Assembly (NCBI RefSeq): GCF_018130505.1
Contig: NZ_JAFCKH010000006.1
Location: 124,001 to 188,000, forward strand
Source: Bradyrhizobium tropiciagri
GTDB taxonomy: Bacteria > Pseudomonadota > Alphaproteobacteria > Rhizobiales > Xanthobacteraceae
Length of the DNA: 64,000 bases
Reading direction: 5' to 3'
In this document: positions 50,362-58,297 of the stretch, piece by piece
Layout: every line of letters starts with the position of its first letter
How positions within the stretch are numbered: position 1 is the first letter of the stretch
The notes under the pieces: generated by a model
What the model was told of the DNA's origin: nothing
Databases searched by the model: none
What the model saw: only the letters and a program-made list of their open reading frames with translations
Position numbers and translations under genes: made by a program

Positions 50362-50930
50362 CTGATCTCTTCGACGGTCCACGCATCTCCGGACCGCGCG
50401 AAGCGGAATGGCGTGCCGTAGCGATTCTCGAAGAAGCTGCCGCACAGCCGCTCGGCAATCGCCTGCATCACGGCGTCGTGGCAGACGAACAGGATCTCGG
50501 CGCCTCGATTTCGCTCCTGCCACGCCGCGACGCTGCGGAGCGCGCGCTCGGACACGGCGGCCCAGGGCTCGCCGTCCGCCGGAAGAATCGAGACCAACTG
50601 CGCGATCTCGGTGAGGCCGTGCTTGCGCATGGTGTCGCGGATCGACTGGCCCTCGAGGCTGCCGAAATCGCATTCGATGATCCCGTCATCCACCGCCACC
50701 GGCAGCGACAGCGCCGCGCCGACGATGTCGGCGGTCTGCACCGCGCGCCGCAGCGGGCTTGCGACGATCGCACTGACCGCGATGTCGTTGAGCCGCAGCG
50801 CGGCCGCGCGGGCCTGCGCGCTGCCGTCGCTATTCAGCAAATTGTCGGTGCGGCCCTGAAAGCGGCCTTGCCGGTTCCAGTCGGTGGCGCCGTGGCGGAG
50901 ACACAGAAAGGAGCGGGACGGCAAGGCCAT
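50343..50930 (-). CDS. Histidine phosphatase superfamily protein (phosphoglycerate-mutase-like)
   Basis: 195-aa phosphatase. The phospho-His motif is LCLRHGATDWN (His13), followed by GRFQGRTDNLLNSDGSAQA, ASPLRRAVQTA with the second Arg, EGQSIRD and the second catalytic His in FVCHDAVMQAI. Small members remove phosphate from sugar phosphates or other small molecules; true mutase activity is unlikely at this size. It follows the crotonase gene by 6 bp and is co-transcribed with it. The 3' end overlaps dctM tail-to-tail by 19 bp. Confidence 0.88.
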   Translation of the reverse strand: MALPSRSFLCLRHGATDWNRQGRFQGRTDNLLNSDGSAQARAAALRLNDIAVSAIVASPLRRAVQTADIVGAALSLPVAVDDGIIECDFGSLEGQSIRDTMRKHGLTEIAQLVSILPADGEPWAAVSERALRSVAAWQERNRGAEILFVCHDAVMQAIAERLCGSFFENRYGTPFRFARSGDAWTVEEISQFGQI

Positions 50931-50936
50931 TCGCAG

Positions 50937-51734
50937 CTACTTCGTCTTGCTGGTGAACTTCTTCACGGCGGCGCGGAACTCATCGGTGTTCATGCAGCCG
51001 ATGATGGCGTCGCGCTCGGCGTCGAGCTGCGCCTCGATCGGCGTGGTCGGCGCCTGATGGATCAGCGCCTTGGTGGCGGCGAGCCCGGCGGGGGCATTCT
51101 GCGCCAGGCGCAGTGCGAACTCGCGCGTCGCCGCCTTCAGCTCGGCCGCGGGCACCACCCTGGCGACGAGGCCCCATTGCTGGGCCTGCTGCGCGGTAAA
51201 ATTGTCCTCGGCGAGGAAGATCTGCAGCGCGCGGCGCGGGCCGACGCTGGCCGCGAGCCCCACGGTGCCGCCGCCATCGGGCGAGACGCCGATCTTGGCA
51301 TAGGCCGGGGTGAAGCGGGCATCCTCGGCGGCGATGCAGAGATCGGCGACGAAGGCGAGCGACAGGCCGGCGCCCGCCGCCGAGCCGTGCACACTGGCGA
51401 GGACAAGCTTGGGCATCCGGCGCAGCGCGGTGATGAAGGCGTGGTAGTTCTCGAGCATCTCGCCGACCACGGCCGGGATGTTGTCGGCCTCGGCCGCGGC
51501 GCCGATGGTCTGCAGATCGCCGCCGGCGCAGAAGGCGCGGCCTTCGCCTTCGATCACCACGACGCGGACAGCCTTGTTGGCTTCGACCTCGGCGCCGATT
51601 TGCCGGAGCTTCTTCGCAATCGACATGTCGATCGCATTGAAGGCGGCCGGCCGGTTCAGCGTGATGGTCGCGACGGCGCCGTCGATCCGGAGCAAAGCGG
51701 GGTCATTGGCGGGGGTGGTGGCGGGATCTGGCAT
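50937..51734 (-). CDS. Enoyl-CoA hydratase/isomerase (crotonase) family protein
   Basis: 265-aa crotonase. The oxyanion-hole segments are EGRAFCAGGDLQ and HGSAAGAGLSLAFVADLCIAAEDARF. The usual second catalytic Glu is replaced in AKIGVSPDGGGTVGLAASVG by an Asp, as in PaaG-type isomerases, so isomerase activity may be more likely than hydration. ATG 51734 is taken; ATG 51779 in the same frame would add 15 residues (MRGNNRPKVFNK...). It is the first gene of an operon with the histidine phosphatase. Confidence 0.87.
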   Translation of the reverse strand: MPDPATTPANDPALLRIDGAVATITLNRPAAFNAIDMSIAKKLRQIGAEVEANKAVRVVVIEGEGRAFCAGGDLQTIGAAAEADNIPAVVGEMLENYHAFITALRRMPKLVLASVHGSAAGAGLSLAFVADLCIAAEDARFTPAYAKIGVSPDGGGTVGLAASVGPRRALQIFLAEDNFTAQQAQQWGLVARVVPAAELKAATREFALRLAQNAPAGLAATKALIHQAPTTPIEAQLDAERDAIIGCMNTDEFRAAVKKFTSKTK

Positions 51735-51968
51735 AATGAAGACCTTGTTGAAGACCTTGGGGCGGTTGTTTCCCCGCATTTAAGGCCTTGTCGGGAGGGC
51801 TGGCAATCCAGCCTCCGGCCGCAGGAGGGCCGATGTGCAGCGGGATTTGGCGGAGACCCCCTTGCGCCGGCGCGAGCCATGGGGCCAAATGGCCCCGCCC
51901 TGGGGTACGCAGACACGAGCGCTGCGGGGACGGGGCAAGCAAGCTAACATCGACGGAGAGGAAACGGC

Positions 51969-52010
51969 ATGGGTCACTCCTGCTCGCTCGTATTTGGGTT
52001 GTCGCGATGA
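51969..52010 (+). CDS. Possible 13-codon leader ORF overlapping the reductase start
   Basis: ATG 51969 follows GAGAGGAAACGGC, a better ribosome site than that of the next gene. It reads MGHSCSLVFGLSR and stops with TGA at 52008-52010, sharing ATGA with the reductase start at 52007. Translational coupling is plausible, but no product is expected to be functional. Confidence 0.4.
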   Translation: MGHSCSLVFGLSR

Positions 52011-53224
52011 CGGGTGCGGTCATCATCGTCGGCGCGGGACACGCCGGCTTCCAGCTCGCGGCGTCCCTGCGCCAGGCCGGTTTTGCCGAGCGCATCGCGC
52101 TGCTCAACGACGAGGGGCATCTGCCGTATCAACGGCCGCCGCTGTCGAAGGCCTATCTGAAGGGAACCGGCGGGCCCGAGACGCTGATGTTCCGGCCCGA
52201 CAAATTCTACCAGGACAACAGGATCGAGCTGATCACCGATCGCGCCCACGCGGTCGACCGCAACGCGCGGAAGGTGGCGCTGGCTTCCGGCACCTCGCTC
52301 GATTACGGCCATCTGGTGTTCGCGACCGGCGCGCGGAACCGGCTGCTCGACATCCCCAATGCGAAGCTCGACGCCGTGCGCTATCTGCGCACGCTCGACG
52401 AGAGCCAGGCGCTGCGCGAGATTATCACGCCTGGCATGCGTGTCGTCGTGATCGGCGCCGGCTTCATCGGACTCGAGTTCGCCGCCACCGCGCGCGGCAA
52501 GGGTCTCGAGGTCGACGTGGTCGAGCTCGCCCCGCGGGTGATGGCGCGGGCGGTGACCGTGGAAATCTCCGAGTTCTCGCAGGCGCGGCACGCGGCGGCA
52601 GGCATCCGCATTCACCTCGGCGTCCAGGTGACGGCGATCGAGGCCAGCAATGCGAAGGTCACCGGCGTCAGCCTGAGCAACGGCACGCACATCCCGGCCG
52701 ACCTCGTCGTCGTCGGCGTCGGCGTGCTGCCGAATGTCGAGCTCGCGGCGGAGGCGGGGCTGCCGGTGGCATCCGGCATCATCGTCGACGAGCATCTGGC
52801 GACCGCCGATCCGAATATCTCCGCGATCGGCGATTGCGCGCTCTACACCAGCAAGCGGTTCGGCGGATCGCTGCGGCTGGAGTCGGTGCAGAACGCGACC
52901 GACCACGCGCGCTGCGTGGCCGCGCGGCTGACCGGCAAGACCGAGGTCTATGACGGCCTGCCGTGGTTCTGGAGCGATCAGGGCCCCGACAAGCTGCAGA
53001 TGGCGGGCCTCACCACCGGCTACGACCGCGTCGTGGTGCGCGGCGACCGCGCGCAGGGCGCGTTCTCGGCGTTCTGCTATCGCGGCGACAGGCTGCTCGG
53101 CATCGAGTCGGTCAACCGCGCCGGCGATCACATGTTCGGCCGTCGGCTGCTCGGCGCCGGCGGCTCGATCACGCCGGAGCAGGCGGGCGATGCCAGCTTT
53201 GACCTGAAGAGCGCGCTGAGCTGA
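52007..53224 (+). CDS. NAD(P)H:ferredoxin/rubredoxin-type FAD oxidoreductase
   Basis: 405-aa flavoprotein of the ferredoxin-reductase group used with Rieske oxygenases or P450s. The FAD motif is VIIVGAGHAGFQLAASLRQAG; LPYQRPPLSKAYLKG is characteristic; the NAD motif is VVVIGAGFIGLEFAATARGKG; and the second FAD motif is ISAIGDCALY. The C-terminal domain with SVQNATDHARCVAARLTG and PWFWSDQG is typical of putidaredoxin reductase relatives. No ferredoxin, P450 or oxygenase gene is adjacent, so the partner is unknown. The open frame extends upstream to 51788, but residues before 52007 do not fit the family. Confidence 0.88.
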   Translation: MTGAVIIVGAGHAGFQLAASLRQAGFAERIALLNDEGHLPYQRPPLSKAYLKGTGGPETLMFRPDKFYQDNRIELITDRAHAVDRNARKVALASGTSLDYGHLVFATGARNRLLDIPNAKLDAVRYLRTLDESQALREIITPGMRVVVIGAGFIGLEFAATARGKGLEVDVVELAPRVMARAVTVEISEFSQARHAAAGIRIHLGVQVTAIEASNAKVTGVSLSNGTHIPADLVVVGVGVLPNVELAAEAGLPVASGIIVDEHLATADPNISAIGDCALYTSKRFGGSLRLESVQNATDHARCVAARLTGKTEVYDGLPWFWSDQGPDKLQMAGLTTGYDRVVVRGDRAQGAFSAFCYRGDRLLGIESVNRAGDHMFGRRLLGAGGSITPEQAGDASFDLKSALS

Positions 53225-53236
53225 TCTCGCTGACTG

Positions 53237-53279
53237 CGTAGGGTGGGCAAAGCGAAGCGTGCCCACCTTCACGAGCATC
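53237..53279. repeat. CGTAGGGTGGGC repeat, half copy
   Basis: Only the left half of the element seen at 28680 and 41970 is present: CGTAGGGTGGGCAAAGCG, then GTGCCCACC, folding as GGTGGGC/GCCCACC. The right arm is missing, so this looks like a truncated copy. Confidence 0.7.
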
Positions 53280-53296
53280 GGCGCTTGAGACTAATG

Positions 53297-53420
53297 CGTC
53301 GTCCCGGCGAAGGCCGGGACCCATAACCACGAGTGCCGCTTGTCGTGCGACGCCGGGGCCACAGCTCGTCTCAACAACATGTTCCTGTGGTTATGGGTCC
53401 CGGCCTTCGCCGGGACGACG
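53297..53420. repeat. GTCGTCCCGGC inverted doublet, copy 3, reaching into the ribokinase 3' end
   Basis: Left unit GTCGTCCCGGC-GAAG-GCCGGGACCCATAACCAC, ~60-bp centre, right unit GTGGTTATGGGTCCCGGCC-TTCG-CCGGGACGACG. The outer hairpin extends over GTGGTTATGGG/CCCATAACCAC. The last ~30 bp lie inside the ribokinase reading frame. Confidence 0.87.
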
Positions 53421-54326
53421 TGAGGAGAGAACCGCGCTCACTTCCTCCGCCGTCGGCATCGACGGCGCAGCGCCCATCCGCTGTACGCAGATCGAGGCGG
53501 CGACATTGGCGTAGGTGAGCGCGTCGCGCAGCGCCTTGCTGCCCGCGAGCTGCGACGCCAACGCGCCGACGAAGCAATCGCCGGCGCCCGTGGTGTCGAC
53601 GGCCTTGACCTCGCGCCCGGGCACCAGCAGTGGTTCACCATCGGCCAGCGCCAGCACGCCGCGTTTGCCGAGCGTGACGCAGATGGTTCTGCCCTGCGCC
53701 AGGCTCCGAGCCGCCTCGGCAAAGCGCGCCGGCGGGTCGCCATCGCTGAGCTCGGTTCCGGTGAGGAAGCCGAGCTCGGTCTCGTTGAGGATCAGGATGT
53801 CGACGAGGTCGAGCAGCGCCTTGTCGGCGGGTTTCGCCGGCGCCGGGTTCAGCACTGTGGTGGCGCCGGCGATGCGGGCGCGCTTGAAGAACGCGGCAAT
53901 CGTCGGCAGCGGGATCTCGAACTGGCTGACCGCGACATCGCCTTTGGCGAGCGCGGGCGCCGCGACGTCATCGGCATCGACAAGCCCATTGGCGCCGGGC
54001 ACGACGACGATCGTGTTGTCGGCATCGGCAATCGTGATGATCGCTGTGCCCGAATGCATGTTGTCGGTGTCCTTGACAAAGGCAAGATCGACGCCTTGCG
54101 CGGCAAGGAACGTCCTCAGCTCTTGTCCGAACGCATCGGCGCCGAGCCGGCCGACCAGCGTTGTCGGGACGCCCTGCTTGGCCGAGGCCACCGCCTGGTT
54201 GGCGCCCTTGCCGCCGGGAAAATAGAACACGGCCTCGCCGGCGACGGTCTCGCCGATCCGCGGATGGCGCTCGGCGGTCGCCACCACATCCATGTTGATA
54301 CTGCCTGCGACGAAGACGCGCCCCAT
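53391..54326 (-). CDS. rbsK: Ribokinase (PfkB family) with repeat-derived C-terminus
   Basis: 311-aa sugar kinase. RbsK motifs are MGRVFVAGSINMDVV at the start, FPGGKGANQAVASAKQG (PfkB signature 1), and the catalytic VDTTGAGDCFVGALAS (signature 2, base Asp). VLNPAPA and ILNETELGFLTG are also typical. The normal fold ends near PTAEEVSAVL; the last 11 residues, SSRRPGEGRDP, and the stop are encoded by the right unit of the repeat at 53297-53420, so the original stop was lost or displaced. Eleven bp separate its start from the second kinase gene upstream, and both are co-transcribed. Confidence 0.9.
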   Translation of the reverse strand: MGRVFVAGSINMDVVATAERHPRIGETVAGEAVFYFPGGKGANQAVASAKQGVPTTLVGRLGADAFGQELRTFLAAQGVDLAFVKDTDNMHSGTAIITIADADNTIVVVPGANGLVDADDVAAPALAKGDVAVSQFEIPLPTIAAFFKRARIAGATTVLNPAPAKPADKALLDLVDILILNETELGFLTGTELSDGDPPARFAEAARSLAQGRTICVTLGKRGVLALADGEPLLVPGREVKAVDTTGAGDCFVGALASQLAGSKALRDALTYANVAASICVQRMGAAPSMPTAEEVSAVLSSRRPGEGRDP

Positions 54327-54337
54327 GCCTCACCCGA

Positions 54338-55231
54338 TCAAGCGTCTGCCCGAAACTCCTGCTTGACCGCCGCGATATCGGCCAGCGTCGGCAGGCCGGC
54401 CTCGTTACCGAGCTTCTGGATCTTGAAGGTCGATGCCGCGCGGGCGAACTTGAAATGCTCTTGCCAGCCTTTGCTCGGGTTGGCGAGATAAGAGTAGATG
54501 TAGGCACCATGAAAGACGTCGCCGGCGCCGTTGGTGTCGATCACGCGCTGGCGCGAGATCGGGAACGCGGGCAGCGTGCGCACCGCACCAGCCTCGTCAT
54601 ACCATAGCAGGCCGCGCTCGCCCATGGTGATGCCGCCGACTAGGCAGCCGCGCTCCTTGAGATAGTCGAGCATCTGCTCCGGCGTCTTGTCCATCTGCTC
54701 GCACAGCCGCTCGGCGACGATCGCGACATCGATGAACTGCAGCAGCTCATGGGTGTTGGTGCGCAAGCCGCCGCCGTCGAGCGAGGTCAGGATGCCTTCC
54801 TCGCGGCACAGCTTGGCGTAGTGGATCGCGGCGTCCGGCTGGTGGCCGTCGATATGCAGGGCGCGGCAGCCCTTCAGGTTGAGCAGCGGAAATGGGTGGA
54901 TGTGCTGGTCGTCGCGGCAGCGCACGATCGCGCGCTTGCCGTCCTTGGGCATGATGAAGGACAGCGAGGAGGAGTTGACCTTGCGCGGATGCATCGAGAT
55001 GCCGTAGCGGTCGGCCATGTCCCAGAACATCCGCCCCAGCCAGTCATTGGCCATGGTGGCGATCAGGTCCGGCACGATGCCGAGCTTGGCGCAGCAAAAT
55101 GCCGCGGTCACGGCATTGCCGCCGAACGACACTGAATAGGCGTCGGCAACGTGCTTCTCGTCGCCGACCGGCATGTGGTCGGTGATGAAGGTGACGTCGA
55201 TATAGGTCTGTCCGATGAAGAGAGCCTGCAT
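54338..55231 (-). CDS. PfkB-family carbohydrate kinase
   Basis: 297-aa kinase, distinct from RbsK. Signature 1 region is SVSFGGNAVTAAFCCAKLG and signature 2 is VIDTNGAGDVFHGAYIYSYL. Unusual features are MQALFIGQTYIDVTFITDHMP in place of a typical sugar-kinase start, and HPRKVNSSSLSFIMPKDGKRAIVRCRDDQ. It may phosphorylate a ketose, a deoxy-sugar acid or a nucleoside. It is the first gene of the two-kinase operon; a 12-bp inverted repeat lies ~30 bp upstream. Confidence 0.85.
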   Translation of the reverse strand: MQALFIGQTYIDVTFITDHMPVGDEKHVADAYSVSFGGNAVTAAFCCAKLGIVPDLIATMANDWLGRMFWDMADRYGISMHPRKVNSSSLSFIMPKDGKRAIVRCRDDQHIHPFPLLNLKGCRALHIDGHQPDAAIHYAKLCREEGILTSLDGGGLRTNTHELLQFIDVAIVAERLCEQMDKTPEQMLDYLKERGCLVGGITMGERGLLWYDEAGAVRTLPAFPISRQRVIDTNGAGDVFHGAYIYSYLANPSKGWQEHFKFARAASTFKIQKLGNEAGLPTLADIAAVKQEFRADA

Positions 55232-55261
55232 TCGCTTTCCGTCGTGGCTTGCTGTGGTCCC

Positions 55262-55291
55262 GGCCGGCGATGCAGACTAGCATCGCCGGCC
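55262..55291. promoter_or_regulatory. 12-bp-stem inverted repeat upstream of the kinase operon
   Basis: GGCCGGCGATGC (55262-55273) and GCATCGCCGGCC (55280-55291) are exact reverse complements around 6 nt. It lies 31 bp upstream of the kinase start, so it is either in the 5' leader as a hairpin or an operator for an unknown regulator. It is GC-rich and does not resemble the dispersed repeats. Confidence 0.5.
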
Positions 55292-55436
55292 CGGCAGGTT
55301 CGCTGAAATTATTCGCAACCCTGCCTGGTTTGCGGCTAGACATGATGGGTTGGGGTCGGCCGAGGGCCATTCTGGCATCCGGCATAACGGCCGGCCGCCG
55401 GTAGCGGTTCCGATCTTGCAACACAGGGAGAGCACA

Positions 55437-55469
55437 ATGACGGCAGATTCGGGGAGGTGCCAGCCATGA
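55437..55469 (+). CDS. Possible 10-codon leader ORF overlapping the VOC gene start
   Basis: ATG 55437 follows ACAGGGAGAGCACA and reads MTADSGRCQP with TGA at 55467-55469, which overlaps the next gene's ATG (55466) as ATGA. The RBS of the downstream gene (GGGGAGG) lies inside this ORF. It is the same layout as at 51969. Confidence 0.4.
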   Translation: MTADSGRCQP

Positions 55470-56311
55470 TCACCGGGCTCGATCACGTCGTCGTCCTCAC
55501 CGGCGACATCGCCGCGGCCGGCGCCGCCTATGAGACGCTGTTCGCGCGGGCGCCGTCCTGGCGCAACAGCGGCGACGGTGCCGACCGGGTGCTGTTCACG
55601 CTCGACAACACCACGCTGGAATTGATGGCGCCGCGTGGTGACGACGAGGCTGCGCAGCGTGTCCGCAGCGCGCTGGCGACGCAGGGCGAGGGGCTGGCGA
55701 GCCTCTGCTTTCGCACCAATGATATCGACGGGATGCACCGCCGGCTCGACCGGCTGACGCTGCGGCCGGAGCCGGTCGTCGAGGTCGAAAGCCCCGACGA
55801 GACCAGCGGCGCCAGGCTGTCGTGGAAGCGCACCCGCGCCGCGACCGAGGCGACGCGTGGCGTGCGGATGTTCTTCCTCGAGCGCGAGCAGGAGCGGCCG
55901 CTGTCGGTGCGCACCACGCCCGCCTCGATCACCGCGATGGACCACGTCGTCGTCGCCACCACCGACCCGGAACGCGCCGCCGCGCTGTACGGCGCGCGGC
56001 TCGGGCTCGACATGGCGCTCGATCGCTCGCATCCGGAATGGGGCCGGCTGATGTTCTTTCGCTGCGGCGATCTGGTCATCGAGGTCACGTACCGGTCGGA
56101 CAAGGCGGACCCGGCTGCCTCGGATCGGCTGCGCGGCATCTGCTGGCGTGTCTCCGACATCGACGCCACCCACGCGCGGCTGGTCGCCGCGGGCGTCGAC
56201 GTTTCCGACGTCCGCACCGGCCGCAAGCCCGGCACCCGTGTGATGACGGTGCGCAGCGGCACAAGCGGCGTGCCGACGCTGCTGGTGCAGCCGTCGCCGG
56301 AGCGGGAGTGA
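55466..56311 (+). CDS. Double VOC (glyoxalase-fold) protein
   Basis: 281 aa with two vicinal-oxygen-chelate modules: residues ~1-130 starting ITGLDHVVVLTGD, and ~150-275 starting ITAMDHVVVATTDPERAAALYGARLG. The first His of each module (LDHVV, MDHVV) and Glu near the end of each (LELMAPR, IEVTYR) could form metal sites. VOC proteins include extradiol dioxygenases, epimerases, lyases and antibiotic-binding proteins, and which applies is not clear. ATG 55466 has GGGGAGG upstream. It is divergent from the kinase operon. Confidence 0.85.
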   Translation: MITGLDHVVVLTGDIAAAGAAYETLFARAPSWRNSGDGADRVLFTLDNTTLELMAPRGDDEAAQRVRSALATQGEGLASLCFRTNDIDGMHRRLDRLTLRPEPVVEVESPDETSGARLSWKRTRAATEATRGVRMFFLEREQERPLSVRTTPASITAMDHVVVATTDPERAAALYGARLGLDMALDRSHPEWGRLMFFRCGDLVIEVTYRSDKADPAASDRLRGICWRVSDIDATHARLVAAGVDVSDVRTGRKPGTRVMTVRSGTSGVPTLLVQPSPERE

Positions 56312-56330
56312 TACGCCTCACTCACCACTC

Positions 56331-56356
56331 GTCGTCCCGGCGAAGGCCGGGACGAC
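56331..56356. repeat. GTCGTCCCGGC repeat, single unit
   Basis: GTCGTCCCGGC-GAAG-GCCGGGACGAC, a complete 11-bp stem with no second unit. It lies 20 bp after the VOC gene stop and may terminate its transcript. Confidence 0.82.
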
Positions 56357-56462
56357 ATCGAATTTGTAGCGCGCTGCTTGTCTCCAATCACCACCACAAC
56401 ATTCGTTCGCAAACCGCGCGCATCGTGCTACACTGGCCAATCGGCATCACCGAGCATTTGAA

Positions 56463-57164
56463 TTGGCCAAGGCAAAGCGAATCCTGAAATGGCAGCGTGA
56501 CCCCGAAGGGATGCGGCTGCGCATTCTCGAGGCGGCCAAGCAGGAGTTCGCGGCCTATGGCCTCGCGGGCGCGCGGGTCGACCGCATCGCCGCCGCGGCC
56601 GGCGCCAACAAGCGCATGCTGTACTACCACGTCGGCAACAAGGAGGATCTCTATCTCGAGGTGCTGGAAGGCGCCTATGAGAAGATCCGCGCCGAGGAGC
56701 GTACGCTGGACCTCGAGCATCTCGACCCGCCCGATGCGATCGGGCGCCTGATCGACTTCACCTGGAACTATTTCCTGCGCAACCCCGAGTTCCTGGCGCT
56801 GCTCAACACGGAAAACCTCGCCAAGGCGAAACATCTGAAGCGCTCGACCAAGGTCAAGTCGATGCACTCGCCCTTTGTCGAGATGATCCGCACCGTGGTG
56901 ACGCGCGGCGTCGAGAGCGGCGATTTCCGCGTCGCGGTCGATCCGGTGCAGCTCTACATCTCGATCGCGGGGCTGGCGTTCTTCTATCTCTCCAACAGCG
57001 CGACGCTCAGCGTGATCTTCGGCCGCGACCTCCTGAAGAAGGAGGCGCGCGACGAGCGGCTCGAGCACATGATCGCGCTGGTGCTGGCGGCGCTGACCGG
57101 CAAGTCCACCGCCGCGTTCGTCGGCATGCCCGCACTGCAGTCGCTGGAACACCGGGTGGTGTGA
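56463..57164 (+). CDS. TetR-family transcriptional regulator
   Basis: 233-aa regulator. The N-terminal HTH is RILEAAKQEFAAYGLAGARVDRIAAAAGANKRMLYYHVGNKEDLYLEVLE. The C-terminal ligand domain is long and hydrophobic near FLALLNTENLAKAKHL and YISIAGLAFFYLSNSATLSVIFGRDLL. The only in-frame start before the HTH is TTG 56463. It lies upstream of, and in the same direction as, the ABC/enolase/oxidoreductase operon and is its likely regulator. Confidence 0.87.
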   Translation: MAKAKRILKWQRDPEGMRLRILEAAKQEFAAYGLAGARVDRIAAAAGANKRMLYYHVGNKEDLYLEVLEGAYEKIRAEERTLDLEHLDPPDAIGRLIDFTWNYFLRNPEFLALLNTENLAKAKHLKRSTKVKSMHSPFVEMIRTVVTRGVESGDFRVAVDPVQLYISIAGLAFFYLSNSATLSVIFGRDLLKKEARDERLEHMIALVLAALTGKSTAAFVGMPALQSLEHRVV

Positions 57165-57189
57165 GCGTACACGCCCCCGTTAGGGATTG

Positions 57190-57298
57190 CGTAGCCCGGA
57201 TGAAGCGCCGCGCAATCCGGGGCCGCTCGCGCCGCGGATACACTGATCCCGGATTGCGCTGCGCTCCATCCGGGCTACGCAGCTCCATCCGGGCTACG
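57190..57298. repeat. CGTAGCCCGGATG palindromic repeat with an extra half
   Basis: Left arm CGTAGCCCGGATGAAGCG, inner GCGCAATCCGGGG/CCCGGATTGCGC stem, right arm CTCCATCCGGGCTACG ending at 57279. The right arm is repeated at once (about 57283-57298), a tandem duplication of the terminus. It lies after the TetR gene. Confidence 0.78.
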
Positions 57299-57428
57299 GA
57301 AATTCCTGCGATACATTCTGACCAAAGTCGCAGCTCGCAGCGCGATTTTGCCGCGCGCGAGGGGCTGGACAGTATTTATCCAACGGGTTAATTTCGGCAG
57401 CGAAAAGAAAGACAACAGGGAGCGCGAC

Positions 57429-58238
57429 GTGGCGGAGGCGAAGAGCCCTTCAGTCGTATCGAAGGTGCTGAACGCGGCGTGGGTACGCCCGTTCTTGTTC
57501 CTGGTCGTCATCGTCGTGGCGTGGGATCTGGCGATCCGCCTGTTCCGCATCCCGGCCTACCAGATCCCGTCGCCCGGCGACGTCGTCGCGGTGCTCTATA
57601 GCGACTGGCCGGAGCTGCTGCGGCAGTCCTGGCCGACCACCTATGCGACGATCTGCGGCTTCCTGCTCTCGGCGGTGTTCGGCATTCCCGTCGCGATGCT
57701 GATCGCGGGCTCCAGGACGGTGGAGAGCTATGTCTATCCACTGCTGGTGTTCTCGCAATCGGTGCCGAAGATCGCGATCGCGCCGCTGTTCGTGGTGTGG
57801 TTCGGCTTCGGGATCATCCCCAAGGTGATCTCGGCATTCCTGCTCGGCTTCTTCCCGGTGGTGGTCTCCGCCGTGCAGGGTTTTAAATCCGTCGACCCGG
57901 ACATGGTCGACCTCGCGCGTGCGATGCAGGGCAGCCGTTTCGCGGTGTTCCGCGCGGTGAACCTGCCGCACGCGATGCCCGCGATCTTCTCTGGCCTGAA
58001 AGTCTCGGTGACACTCGCCGTGGTCGGTGCCGTCGTCGGCGAGTTCGTCGGCTCCAATTCCGGCATCGGCTACGTGATGCAGCGCTCGATCGGCACATTC
58101 GATTTGCCGACCATGTTCGCGGCGCTGGTGATCCTGGCGCTGCTCGGCGTGATCCTGTTCTGGATCGTCGACCGCATCGAGCGGCTGGTGATCCCCTGGC
58201 ACGTCAGCCAGCGCGACGACATCATCTTCGCTTCGTAG
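57429..58238 (+). CDS. ABC transporter permease, SsuC/ThiX/NrtB-like
   Basis: 269-aa inner-membrane permease with six hydrophobic segments. Landmarks are PSPGDVVAVLYSDWPELLRQSWPTTYATICGFLLSAVFGIPVAMLIAGS, SVPKIAIAPLFVVWFGFG and the EAA loop with MVDLARAMQGSRFAVFRAVNLPHAMPAIFSGLKVS, followed by GAVVGEFVGSNSGIGYVMQ. GTG 57429 has AGGGAG 7 nt upstream; the earlier frame is not conserved-looking. It works with the binding protein and ATPase that follow. Confidence 0.9.
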   Translation: MAEAKSPSVVSKVLNAAWVRPFLFLVVIVVAWDLAIRLFRIPAYQIPSPGDVVAVLYSDWPELLRQSWPTTYATICGFLLSAVFGIPVAMLIAGSRTVESYVYPLLVFSQSVPKIAIAPLFVVWFGFGIIPKVISAFLLGFFPVVVSAVQGFKSVDPDMVDLARAMQGSRFAVFRAVNLPHAMPAIFSGLKVSVTLAVVGAVVGEFVGSNSGIGYVMQRSIGTFDLPTMFAALVILALLGVILFWIVDRIERLVIPWHVSQRDDIIFAS

Positions 58239-58297
58239 AACGACAACTGAACAAGCAGCCCGGCAAGGGCGGCGGCACAACACAGGGAGAAACAACG

